A DNA stretch of 64,000 nucleotides. Source: Dermacentor variabilis. Its lineage: Eukaryota; Arthropoda; Arachnida; Ixodida; Ixodidae. Numbering within the stretch: the stretch's first letter is position 1; each line of letters begins with the position of its first letter. This document shows positions 35,101 through 44,949 of the stretch, piece by piece. The position numbers and the translations under genes are program-made. Below the pieces are notes generated by a model. The model had not been told where the DNA came from and ran no database searches. It saw only the letters and a program-made list of their open reading frames with translations. The stretch is taken from NCBI RefSeq assembly GCF_050947875.1, contig NC_134568.1, positions 254,827,778 to 254,891,777 of the forward strand, in the 5' to 3' direction.

Positions 35101-36674
35101 GTCTGCCAGGAAAGCGGAAAGCACAGCAAGTTTACCACTGTAATCTGCTCAAACCTTATAGACAAAGGGAAGCAGTGGTGTGCATGATGGTAAACGTTCC
35201 TGAAGAGCTTCCGGTCGAGCTTCCGGGACTAGGCTCAGTGACGAACAGGGAAGACACCGGTCAAGTCATTAGTGACCTTATCAGTAAAGCACCGCTGTCG
35301 CCCGAGCAGAAAACCGAACTACACCGGCTATTACAAGAGTTTCAAGGTCTGTTCTCTGAGAGGCCTAGTAGGACTTCTGTCCTTACTCATGATATAGAAC
35401 TTACCTCCCCAGAGCCAGTACGATCCAAGGCGTATCGGGTGTCACCCCGCCAGAGCGATATTATGGAGGCTGAGGTAAAGAAAATGCTACAGCTCGGTGT
35501 TATTGGGGCAGGTGAGAGTGATTATACCTCCCCTTTGATTTTAGTTGAGGTACCGGGCAAGGATCCTCGTCCTTGCGTCGACTACCGCAGGCTTAATTCC
35601 ATCACTAAGGATCAAATGTATCCGATCCCTAACATCGAGGAGCGCCTTGAGAAAGTTAGTAGCGCTCAGTTTATTTCCACCCTAGATCTTGTCAGGGGTT
35701 ATTGGCAGGTTCCACTTACAGAAGAGGCTAGTAGGTATGCGGCGTTCATTTCACCAATGGGAACATTCCGTCCTAAAGTGTTGAGTTTTGGTTTGAAGAA
35801 CGCGCCATACTGTTTTTCAAGCCTCATGGATAAAGTGTTGCGGGGACAGCAAGAATTCGCTTTACCGTATCTAGACGACGTAGCGATATTCTCCGCATCC
35901 TGATCTGAGCATATGGCACACTTGCGGGCAGTGCTAACCCGCCTGCGCGAAGCGGGCTTGACAGTAAAGGCTCCTAAGTGCCAGTTAGCACAGGCCGAGG
36001 TTGTCTACCTCGGTCACGTGATTGGTCAGGGTCGTCGCCGCCCCTCTGAAATAAAAGTGGCCGCTGTGCGAGACTTTCCGCAACCGCGCACAAAGACCGA
36101 TATTCGGTCGTTCTTGGGTGTCGCCGGCTACTATCAGAGGTACATCCCTAGGTACTCTGATATCGCGGCTCCCCTGACGGATGCTCTAAGAAAGACAGAG
36201 CCTCAAACAGTCGTCTGGGACGAGACAAAGGAAAGAGCTTTTAGCGCCCTAAAGAGTGCCCTAACAAACCAGCCTGTGCTACGATCGCCAGACTATACAA
36301 AAGGGTTCGTTGTTCAGTGCGATGCTAGTGAGCGAGGCATGGGCGTTGTACTGTGCCAACGGGAAAATGGAGAAGTAGAACGCCCCGTCCTGTATGCTTG
36401 TCGTAAGCTGACCAGTCGTGAGCAGGCGTATAGCGCCACCGAGAAAGAGTGTGCGTGTCTCGTGTGGGCCGTTCAGAAATTGTCATGCTATCTAGCCGGC
36501 TCGAGGTTTATCATTGAGACGGATCACTGCCCTCTCCAATGGCTGCAGACCATCTCTCCCAAAAATGGCCGCCTCCTGCGCTGGAGCCTCGCTTTACAAC
36601 AATATTCCTTTGAGGTGCGTTACAAAAAGGGGAGTCTCAACGGTAACGCCGATGGCTTAAGTCGAAGCCCCTAA
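32190..36674 (+). pseudogene. Gypsy gag-pol polyprotein, interrupted by one TGA
   Basis: The ATG at 32190 sits in a good context (GCCATGG) and opens 1237 codons. Gag: a SAP-like helical start (1-45), a charged coiled coil (50-110), a capsid-like region (125-290), and a CCHC knuckle with C354, C357, H362 and C367. The protease has D408 in DSAATMD, with Ala where DSG/DTG is usual. Integrase: H653, H660, C690, C693, then D723, D782 and E817 (D,D-35-E), and a GPY/F-like C-terminal module (about 935-990). RT: D1166 in LDLV, then YLDD at 1227-1230. TGA at 35901-35903 interrupts the frame seven residues after YLDD; the same frame continues to 36674 through the RT connection and RNase H (QCDASERG, TEKE, ETDHCPL, NADGLSR). 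It ends after RNase H with no second integrase. Gag and pol share one frame without frameshift. No chromodomain or envelope is visible. Confidence 0.95.
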
Positions 36675-37158
36675 CGTAGGAATCAGCCTCAAAATTGTTG
36701 GTTACTGATGTTTTTCTTCCTGAGGCAGGATTTTTTTTAACGTATTGCTTTTGTTTAGTGTTTCAAAGTGATGATATGTTTCTAGTGCAATTTTTCAATT
36801 TATGGACGCGTTCTGAGTGATGCTAGACTACTGTAAGGAACTAGGCAGTGGTATAAAAAGGGGAAAGAGCCTGGCAGGGCTTAGTGAGGGTTGTGCTGTG
36901 CTTGCTGACTGAGCGGTTGAGTTTCAGCGTAGTTCTAACGCTTGCCGGGAACGAGAGCAAAAATGTGAACTCTCCCGAAGTCACTTTGCAGTGTCCCGTG
37001 CGAACCTGAACGAGAGAACAAGGCCTTCTCTGTGCGCTGCGCTCAAGAAACGTCGAGGGACGCCCGACTTCGGTTATGAGCATCATCGAGCGACATCCCT
37101 CCGGACAGCGGATGCAGTCCCCTGTCCATCGGGATCTCCTTCCCCCGGCGGGGCGGTC
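36675..37158 (+). other. Gypsy 3' non-coding region with polypurine-like tract
   Basis: No coding homology. Just before the 3' LTR lies a G-rich stretch (GGCGGGGCGG, about 37147-37156) in the position of the plus-strand priming tract, though C residues make it atypical. Confidence 0.5.
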
Positions 37159-37835
37159 TGTTGCGTTTCGCCTGCGACACGCGGTTTTGCCGGCGCGACT
37201 GCGGCGGGGCGGCAGACATTTTGGCCCGTTCGTTGTCGCCGCAACGCTCCCCGCCAGGTGTTTCCAGGCGTTTCCAGGCATGTTCCGATGCCACGTGTCT
37301 TCATGTGCGTGTGTGAGTGTATGTGCCATTGTGCCCGAACCAGGCGATGCGACAGCAGGGATCACCCTCTCATTCCAGTCATTGTGCCTGAACCAGGCGA
37401 TGCGAAAGCAGGGATCCCCCTCTCATTCCAGTCATTGTGCCCGACCGGCAGCGCTACGACAGTGTGCGTCACCATTAGCCCATTGTACATTCACGTGCTC
37501 GTCTATTGAGGGGTTCCTTCTTGCCCTCAACTGCGAGAGTATAAAAACAGCTGCCCCCGGACGCCAGAAAAGAGGGCTCCGATTTCTTCTGTTGAGTAAA
37601 GTGCTCTCCCGTCTCTCTACTTCGGTCAACCTGACCGCCAACTCTTTGCGATGTTAAAATAAACAAGTTGTTTTGTTGTTACCAGTCGACTCATGCTTTG
37701 CCGGGACCTTCGGATGCTTCCAGTTGTACCCCAGGCCGCCAGGCCAACGCTACCCTTGGGGCTTGCGACCCAGGTACAACCACGGGCGTCAGCGCCGAGT
37801 TCCCAACAGATCGTACCAGCGGTGCGATCCAAACA
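37159..37835 (+). repeat. 3' LTR
   Basis: 677 bp, differing from the 5' LTR only at 37234 (T for C) and 37567 (G for A). TATAAAA at 37540-37546, AATAAA at 37658-37663. Followed by target duplication GTGC. Confidence 0.95.
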
Positions 37836-37839
37836 GTGC

Positions 37840-38298
37840 CCTTCCACTCCGTGAAGATGGATGACCAGCGAAGCTGCGTATGTGCGTCCCTTAAAGAAAA
37901 GCTGAACAGTCTGTCTAATTCAATAAAACGCTTATATAGGGACGCGGGAACCTTATAAACCATGCAGGTATTTTTTTTGGGGGGGGGGGGGGGCGGGGGG
38001 GATTTTTCACTTAGGAACGATGTAATCGTCGGTTAAAATTGCGCTGTCGCAACGCCCCCCGTCGAGCGCCGCGTGCTGCTGCTGACGCTGACGATGCGAG
38101 CGGAGACCGGAAGCCGCGGGGTAGTGACGTCAGCACTGGTGTTCAGTTCCTTCGCAGTCTCCGCGACCGTGCCTGACCGTGCTTGTTTCTGCGTGCGTGC
38201 CGTCATAATCTGCCTCGCTTGACCTTGCATCCCTTTGTTTGTGTGTATGTAGAGTGGTAGTTGTCGTACGCAGCTTTAGTTAAAGTGGTGGGCTGATC
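37840..38298. other. Spacer with G-run
   Basis: Contains a poly-G tract at about 37979-38000 and moderately GC-rich sequence leading to the THAP-like start. A promoter for that fragment is possible but unsupported. Confidence 0.3.
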
Positions 38299-38504
38299 AT
38301 GCTGGCGTTCTGTGCAGCCTACGGTTGCACGAACACGAACAGTGGCCGCGACGATGTTCCGATGTTCAATTACTTCCCGCAAAACAAGAAGATTTTAGCT
38401 AATGGGAGGCTGCTGTGAATCAAAAGAATTTCAAGCGCGCAAGAACAACAATGCTGTGCTCTAACCACTTCGGGACGACGTTTACTACCAAAATGTATCA
38501 ATAA
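38299..38504 (+). pseudogene. THAP-type zinc-finger domain, frameshifted fragment
   Basis: The ATG at 38299 starts [16 protein letters not shown], typical of the first Cys pair (C5, C10) of a C2CH THAP DNA-binding domain, followed by MFNYFP. Near 38400 the frame breaks. In the next frame the sequence continues with the conserved Trp ([10 protein letters not shown]) and the Cys-x2-His ligands (MLCSNHFGTTF), ending TAA at 38502-38504. THAP domains occur in host transcription regulators and in P-element-type transposases (family knowledge). One indel separates the halves. Nothing downstream resembles a transposase or coiled coil, so this is either a decayed exon or a transposon relic. Confidence 0.75.
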
Positions 38505-39652
38505 TGCGTGAATGAGTGAGAGTACGACTTGCTGCTAGCAGGCTTTCTAAACGCAGCGCGAGAAGGTCGGGGCAACGAACACACAAAGACAGGACGGGTG
38601 CGGGCGGACGGATGGTAACTGGTCTTGGAAGGCCTTATGAATGCACGAACTCGACCAAACCTGGATTTTGATTTATGGCTAGTTCCTTCGTGTTAGCACG
38701 CTGAACGGAAGGTGCATGTTTATCTCCCTTGACGCAGGTTTCGTTGCAAACCGCCGTTAATTTTCTATTCGCACGTGTGCTGTGAAACAGACTACCTGCA
38801 GCTACCATAACGCAGCGCAAGTGTAAATTTTGCATGTGTTTGAAAGCCGGCGCACGCCAGGACGCTGTGCTCCCCTTCTCTCGCGCAAAGAGAGAAACTG
38901 GCCGTCTCACGTAGCCGACGGAATTCGCCGCCTTTACGGCTCCGGTTACAAGTAGCGTGCGGATGGCGCGCTGATGAAGGTCACACGTGCTACAAGAGCC
39001 GGAACACTTTTCCCGCATGTAAACCGTCTGTGTTGATTTCCGACAGCTTTGGAGCAGCGTACAAATGCCGACGATCGCATCCCCGCTTACCTTCCACGAG
39101 AAGGCATGCAGGGACATAACAGTACAGTTGTTTGCCCGAAAACGAACCCACTTGATCGCTGAATGCAGCTTTGAAAAAAAAACATACTCAACAAAGAACA
39201 TTTCTGACACGAGGACATGCTAACACTTCACTTTCGTTCCCGTCGAAAGCACTGCTTGCTAACAGCATATTTTGCTTCTTGGAGAGGCCGGCTCCTCGCA
39301 TTCGGCTTGTACATGTAGGGAGCAACGCCGAACTCTTCAGCGAAACGCAAGCTCTCCAAATTTATCATTACCGTTTCACCAAAACAACAGCGCCAAATCA
39401 CCTTGCACCATCCTTCATGTGTAGTGGCAGAGGTTGGTCCGGACGAACACCATTGTCGACGTCATGAGCACCCGACCAATCACAGGCGGAAACGAGGCGC
39501 GCGAGCTGCCCCTAGTCTGCTGCTGCACTTCTCGTCGAAATAAAATCTGTTTGCTCTTTCTTTCGTTCAGTTTCAATGCGATATTCGAATTCGGTGGGTT
39601 GAAAACCATTACGTACAGCTGTTAACTCATTTTTTTTTCTGGAAGGCCCTTC
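38505..39652. other. No recognisable gene
   Basis: A 191-codon minus-strand frame (38635-39210) is open but resembles nothing I know. I leave it as probably random. Confidence 0.35.
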
Positions 39653-39665
39653 AGCTTCCCTTTCA

Positions 39666-39902
39666 ACCCGCCGTGGTTGCTCAGTGGCTATGGTGTTGGG
39701 CTGCTGAGTACGAGATCGCGGGATCGAATCCCGGCCACGGCGGCCGCATTTCGATGGAGGCGAAATGCGGCAACACCCGTGTACTTAGATTTAGGTGCAC
39801 GTTAAAGGACCCCAGGTGGTCAAAATTTCCGGAGTCCTCCACTACGGCGTGCCTCAACATCAGAAAGTGGTTTTGGCACGTAAGACCCCATAATTTAACT
39901 TT
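39666..39902 (+). mobile_element. tRNA-derived SINE type 1 (Ruka-like), well preserved
   Basis: Best copy in the window. A box TTGCTCAGTGGCTATGG, B box GGGATCGAATCCC, body CATTTCGATGGAGGCGAAATG, GTGTACTTAGATTTAGGTGCACG, CCCCAGGTGGTC, end CACGTAAGACCCCATAATTT. It is flanked by a perfect 13-bp duplication AGCTTCCCTTTCA (39653-39665 and 39903-39915). Confidence 0.95.
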
Positions 39903-40210
39903 AGCTTCCCTTTCACGCCTGCTTCACCTCCGCCGCGGGTCGGCCCGGCATTGAAGTACCTTCGGGATCAGCCCACGTATGTGGAGTGCTTAACGCCTGC
40001 TTCACCTGCGCCGCGGGTCGGCCCTGCATTGCACTACCTTCGGGGTCGGCCCACGTATGGGGAGTGCTTAACGCCTGCGTCACCTGCGCCGCGGGTCGGC
40101 CCTGCATTTCACTACCTTCGGTATCGGCCCACGTATGGTGAGTGCTTAACGCCTGCTTCACCTGCGCCGCGGGTCGGCCCTGCATTGCACTACCTTCGGG
40201 ATCGGCCCAC

Positions 40211-40967
40211 TGTTTTGATCGCACCGCTGGTACGATCTGTTGGGAACTCGGCGCTGACGCCCGTGGTTGTACCTGGGTCGCAAGCCCCAAGGGTAGCGTT
40301 GGCCTGGCGGCCTGGGGTACAACTGGAAGCATCCGAAGGTCCCGGCAAAGCATGAGTCGACTGGTAACAACGAAACAACTTGTTTATTTTAACATCGCAA
40401 AGAGTTGGCGGTCAGGTTTGACCGAAGTAGAGAGACGGGAGAGCACTTCACTCAACAGAAGAAATCGGAGCCCCCCTTTTGGCGTCCGGGGCAGCTGTTT
40501 TTATACTCTCGCAGTTGAGGGCAAGAAGGAACCCCTCAAAAGACGAGCACGTGAATGTACAATGGGCTAATGGTGACGCACACTGTCGTAGCGCTGCCGT
40601 AGCACCATGTCGAGCACGATCTCGTAGCACCCTGTTGTAGTGATGCCGTAGCACCATGTCGGGCACGATCTCGTAGCACCCTGTTGTAGCGATGCCGTAG
40701 CACCATGTCGAGCACGATCTCGTAGCACCCTGTTGTAGCGCTGCCGGTCGGGCACAGACTGTAATGAGAGGATGATCCCTGCTTTCGCAGCGCCTGGTTC
40801 TGGCACAATGACTGGAATGCGAGGGTGATCCTTTGCGGTCGCATCGCCGCAGTCGCGCCTGGAAACACCTGCCGATGAGCGTTGCGGCGACGACGATCGG
40901 GCCAAAATGTCTGCCGCCCCGCCGCAGTCGCGCCGGCAAAACCACGTGTCGCAGGCGAAACGCAACA
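40211..40967 (-). repeat. Solo LTR in reverse orientation, variant repeat inside
   Basis: Reverse complement of the gypsy LTR, inserted in the 78-bp array with 4-bp duplication CCAC (40207-40210 and 40968-40971). It is 757 bp, longer than the 677-bp form. A 49-bp unit repeated three times (40588-40734) lies in the U3 part next to the usual repeat area, and the 53-bp repeat is altered. TATA-like and AATAAA landmarks are retained on the minus strand. Confidence 0.92.
40588..40734. repeat. 49-bp x 3 tandem repeat inside the solo LTR
   Basis: Units begin GTAGCGCTGCC, GTAGTGATGCC and GTAGCGATGCC at 40588, 40637 and 40686, almost identical to each other. Unlike the 53-bp repeat of the other LTRs, so it arose by local expansion. 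Confidence 0.93.
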
Positions 40968-41060
40968 CCACGTATGGGGAGTGCTTAACGCCTGCTTCAC
41001 CTGCGCCGCGGGTCGGCCCTACATTTCACTACCTTCGGTATCGGCCCACGTATGGGGATT

Positions 41061-42299
41061 GCAAGAATAACAAAAAAAGAGTTGAAACGGTTGTGCTTAA
41101 TCCCGAGACCCGCAAATGGAGCGCGTGGCATTCAGTAATATACGGCCTTTACGTGTTGGCTTAAATTAATATGCGTTCGATCATCCCATCAGCACTCTTT
41201 TTCACTGTTGATGGTGATATCAAATACAAAGGCTCGCAGATGAACACGTGAAAGTTGTTTTCTGATGCTTTAGGCCTATCATTCATGTTCAGGTTCGCAC
41301 TGATAATCGCGTAATTGAAGCAAATGTATAGGCAGCCGACGGGTGATTTTCAATCGATATCCACAGCCAGACGAGAACCCGCATCAAGATGAAGCATATG
41401 CAACAACGGAGCAGACCTTGTGGCTATGTACTAATGAGTGCCCAAAGGGGTTCATGGTGAATTATAAAGAATGTAATCAGTTGCGAAAGTTGCGGCAAAA
41501 CTTGGCAGGACGCGCCTACGGTGCTGCTGGATTTCCTAGGTTGGAAGTTTCCTCCGGGACCACCTGTAGCTCTTTCTGCCAGGTCAGTTAGAAACATCTA
41601 ACGCTCTACGGCCAGAGATGTTGCGTGCTGAAGAGTGCTGAGACTGAGATCAATTAACTTGGTTTATTTCGCATCATTGCCTACATTAGGCTAAGAAGAA
41701 AAATAAATATGAAAACAAGCAAGAGATGACATCAAAACGAGCTCTGGCTTGAAAGAGCAGCGATTTTTGATCATGTCAAGGTAATGGAATACTTAAGTTC
41801 CCGAGACCCCCGCCCTGTCACGCTAGTGATAGTAGAATTGTTCCGCAAATTGGAAAATAATTTTAAATACGCAAACCCAAGCCTGGCCAAACAGCCAAGC
41901 GAAGCTCTTCGTGGGACCTCACGAGTGTCCCCAGCGTGGAAGGAGCGCAAGGCCTGCCGGTCTCGCCAGATTGGTGAACGAAACCAGCGAAGAGCGGACG
42001 CTCAGCTGATTCGTGACCGCACCGTACCTTCGGGAGACAAAGTCAGCTGCACCAGCTCTTCGAATTGGTCAACTATTGACAGTTATCATTCTGACGAATT
42101 CAATAGCCAAGAATCGCCGTTCGCGTTCAACCCGCCACCACGAGAGCCAGCCCACATGCGCTACATATCGTGCTCCAACATGATGACCAGGGGTATACCC
42201 CTAACTACTGATTTTATACGTGCTGCTTATTATTTTAGGTTTTTTACCCTTTCTCATGGAAGCACTTCGCATGCTCACTGTAAAATTTGGAGCAGATGG
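41061..42299. other. No recognisable gene
   Basis: A 205-codon plus-strand frame (41784-42401) is open but shows no known motif. Its end may overlap the 5' part of the Penelope-like element. Confidence 0.35.
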
Positions 42300-44355
42300 C
42301 AAGCTAGACACTCCTTAATAATTGGCAGAATTGTGGCAACCGGACCTTCCACTTCATCTGAAGAGCACCGGATGATCTACTTATTCTCATGTCGCAGATG
42401 ACCAAGTTCGCATAGTAAAAAGCAGCTCCACGCATTGTTTTTGAGGGTGTCGACGTGGTAGCCCGCTCTGAGGGAGCACTCCCCAAGATGTCAGTCAAAC
42501 GCGTCGCTGAGTACTTGCGCTGAGTACTTGCGCTGAGTACTTGTGTTGTGCCGGCTGATAAGGAAGGCGGGTTCTACGGGCTTTGAACAAGTATGTTTGG
42601 TACCAATTCCACTGAGGCAGTTCCCACAGTATTCAAGCGCCACGACGGAGTCTCAAGCTTTGCAAGAAATACAGTCTTGAGAAACTAAGGGGAAAATGGA
42701 GAACAGTAAGAGTGACCCACCTGCTGGTTCTTTTCAGTGCGAATACGCATAATATTGACGTTACGCTAAGGGTGATGGTATCAGAAAATGACTCCTGCCA
42801 GAAGCCAGTAGCCCTTCTTCTACAAGACAAGCTGCGGTGTCTCCCAGAATAACGCTTTCCTAACAAGGAAGTTTGAAGTTTGAATCGACTTCTTGAAAAC
42901 TAGCCCCGACAAAAGTCAGCAAGCCTTTTTCATACACATAACAGATCTTTATTACTCCAGTCCCCATAAAGACTTATTACTAGTTGTGGAACAGTCTATT
43001 GACGACTATGGTACAATAGGGTTCCAGAATACCGTTTTGATGTCCAGCGGCCATTTTCTAGAGCTTTCAAACTTTTATCTTGTATAAACTGTCATCAGCT
43101 GGGACGACGCCATTTACCTACAGAAAAGAGGAATATGCATAGGCTCTTGCATTGCTCCAGAGCTCAGCGATTTGTTTATATCCAGACTCGACGTAACCCT
43201 CTTTGACAGACTCATGCAGACAGAAGTGGCAAAAGCTTTCCGCTATGTTGTTGATTTTTTGCTTATTATTGATTGTTCTTCAGATGAAGTAGAAAGTCCG
43301 GTTGCCACAATTCTGCCAACTATTAAGGAATGTCTAGCTCCCCTTGTAATCTGCTATGAAATCCCACAAGAAGGTACCATCCGGTTTCTCGACCTTTGTC
43401 TTCCTTGTTCAGTTGGGCACACTTGCTGGAGCTATGAACCACGGTCCAGTAAGCCTCTCCTGTTCAGCGCACTTCTAGCTGACAAAAAGAGGGATAGCTA
43501 AACTTTGCTTTAAAGATGTCCTGATAAAGCTGTGTCATCGTGCTATGTTGGCTAGTTTTGATGGGCAAAGCAAGCGGTTGTCCAAAGCAGGCTATCCGAT
43601 ACCAGTACAGATGTCAGTGGCAGAATGTTAGCTGAAAGAATCTCGGAAGCGCAAACGGCAGAAGAGCGATGCAGTGGCCGCTGGTAGGAAAGCAAATGTG
43701 ATGCTGTAGATTCACAACCTTTCCCACCATTTGTAAAAGGTTGCACGGAGAGCGATCATTCGAGTCGTTGTCTCTGCTCCTGATAAGCTGGGCAGGCTTT
43801 GAAAGGTTACTAACCCTAAAAAGAAAATGCAACCAGCGTGTGAAAAAAGACACACGAACAGGCATGTTGATTGCACTCGAGCTGGGGTATACAAGATTAC
43901 CTTGTCGTGCAACGCTGTCTACATTGGATAGACCGGAAGGTGTATCAATGATCGCTTGCGCAAGCATAGTTACCATATGTTCTCAACAAATTTCATTAAG
44001 TGGATTCCTCGTCATTAACTGCAAGACTTGTGGATACAAACCAGTTTTTTTTAAATGTGTCATCATAGAACAGTCACAATCAACTGACGCGCGAGATTGT
44101 TGAGGCTGTTGCCATTACCAAATGCGTTAAGGTGTGCGTGAGTACACCCTCCTTATCTTTATCAGGCACGGAACTTGACTTTCTAAGACGGTCTGCACTT
44201 GTTCAATGAATTGCGGTCGTGTGCTCCTTGTAAGTTTGTTGTTTGGATTGTCTTTTGTCACGCGTGCTATGAGCGGCCCATATAATGCGCAATCGGGTCA
44301 TGGAATAAAACCAGTTGGAAGTTAGCGCTCATCCTTTCATCTGTCCTTTTCCTTT
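42300..44355 (+). pseudogene. Penelope-like element: RT plus GIY-YIG endonuclease, decayed
   Basis: RT motifs appear in broken frames. ITDLYYSSPHKDLLL (about 42941) is followed by a region with the order of Penelope RT (SIDDYGTIG, SSGHFLEL), then QKRGICIGSCIAP (about 43117). The catalytic box reads RYVVDFLL: Val (43250-43252) replaces the first Asp of the expected DD. About 650 bp later is a GIY-YIG endonuclease, with GVYKITLSCNAVYIG at 43884-43928 followed directly by TAG and then TGRCINDRLRKHS. Further on are a Cys/His-rich stretch (CKTCGYKPV) and LTREIVEA. Coding ends at about 44209; AATAAA stands at 44304-44309. The RT-then-GIY-YIG order defines Penelope-like elements (family knowledge). 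The 5' boundary is a guess. A 13-bp triplicate (GCTGAGTACTTGC) lies at about 42505-42543. Confidence 0.85.
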
Positions 44356-44949
44356 CATACTCAAACTGAGATGCGCTAAAGCACGACAAGAATATGATGC
44401 GCCAATTCTGCAATTCAGCAATTCTTGTTAAGAAGCCGTGACTTCGGTTTAGAAGAAACTGTGAAGGGCGAGAAGGCTTAAGAGGAAGGAGGGGTTGAAG
44501 CGACACGTCTGTGGCGGTTGGTTCGTATTTTTTTCGCCTTTACACCTTTCGCATCATTTGCATATTTCCGGATGCCATTATTTCTTTGCGTATAAGAATT
44601 GCGAAAGTAGAGTCATGCATCAGCTGATAAGCATAATGACATGCACTCATTCTCGCCCAACGGTTTTGTTGGAAGAGGTAACTAGACGCCTGTACATTCT
44701 GACTGCAATGTCCTCTTCTGAAGCTGATTATCCTATAGAAAACGGGGCTTTGGCAGAAGAAAAAAGAAAAAACATGATAAACGGCAATCGTAGAAGCAAC
44801 TCTGAGCCATCATTGTTAGCGGTAGCTGTTCCCCGCTTGGCTACTGTATAACTGTTTGTTTTTGGAGCTCCTGTGGCTTGTCGATATACTTGCTACGTAG
44901 GTTTGGTAACTGTATGAGTAACTCGAAAACTGAAGGGCATACCCTTATG
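44356..44949. other. No recognisable gene
   Basis: Spacer between two retroelements. The frames present show no homology. Confidence 0.4.

Larger units (their letters stand above)
31159..37835 (+). mobile_element. Complete Ty3/gypsy LTR retrotransposon with integrase before RT
   Basis: This 6.68-kb element has two 677-bp LTRs (TG...CA ends) and a 4-bp target duplication GTGC (31155-31158 and 37836-37839). The LTRs differ at only two positions (31234/37234 and 31567/37567), so insertion was recent. One fused gag-pol reading frame lies between them, with no envelope-like frame. The pol order is protease, integrase, RT, RNase H, as in the Gmr1-type gypsy group and unlike typical gypsy, where integrase is last. 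A premature TGA at 35901-35903 makes this copy defective as read. Confidence 0.95.
39915..41060. repeat. 78-bp tandem repeat, interrupted by a solo LTR
   Basis: Units start ACGCCTGCTTCACCTGCGCC at 39915, 39993, 40071 and 40149, then again at 40988 beyond the LTR at 40211-40967. The period is exactly 78 bp (26 codons), so frames stay open through it on both strands. The units differ by a few substitutions only. A satellite-like minor array is the simplest reading. Confidence 0.9.

Noticed and set aside
38635..39210. 191-codon minus-strand frame
   Set aside because: No recognisable domain, no start context or repeat support; length is possible by chance in 64 kb.
39951..40355. Proteins with a 26-residue repeat on both strands
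   Set aside because: Direct consequence of the 78-bp tandem repeat; no sign of coding constraint.
40588..40734. Regular repeat spacing reminiscent of a CRISPR array
   Set aside because: Contiguous 49-bp tandem units without distinct spacers, inside an LTR of a eukaryotic genome.
41784..42401. 205-codon plus-strand frame
   Set aside because: No family motif; partly abuts the Penelope-like element and is probably random or decayed repeat.
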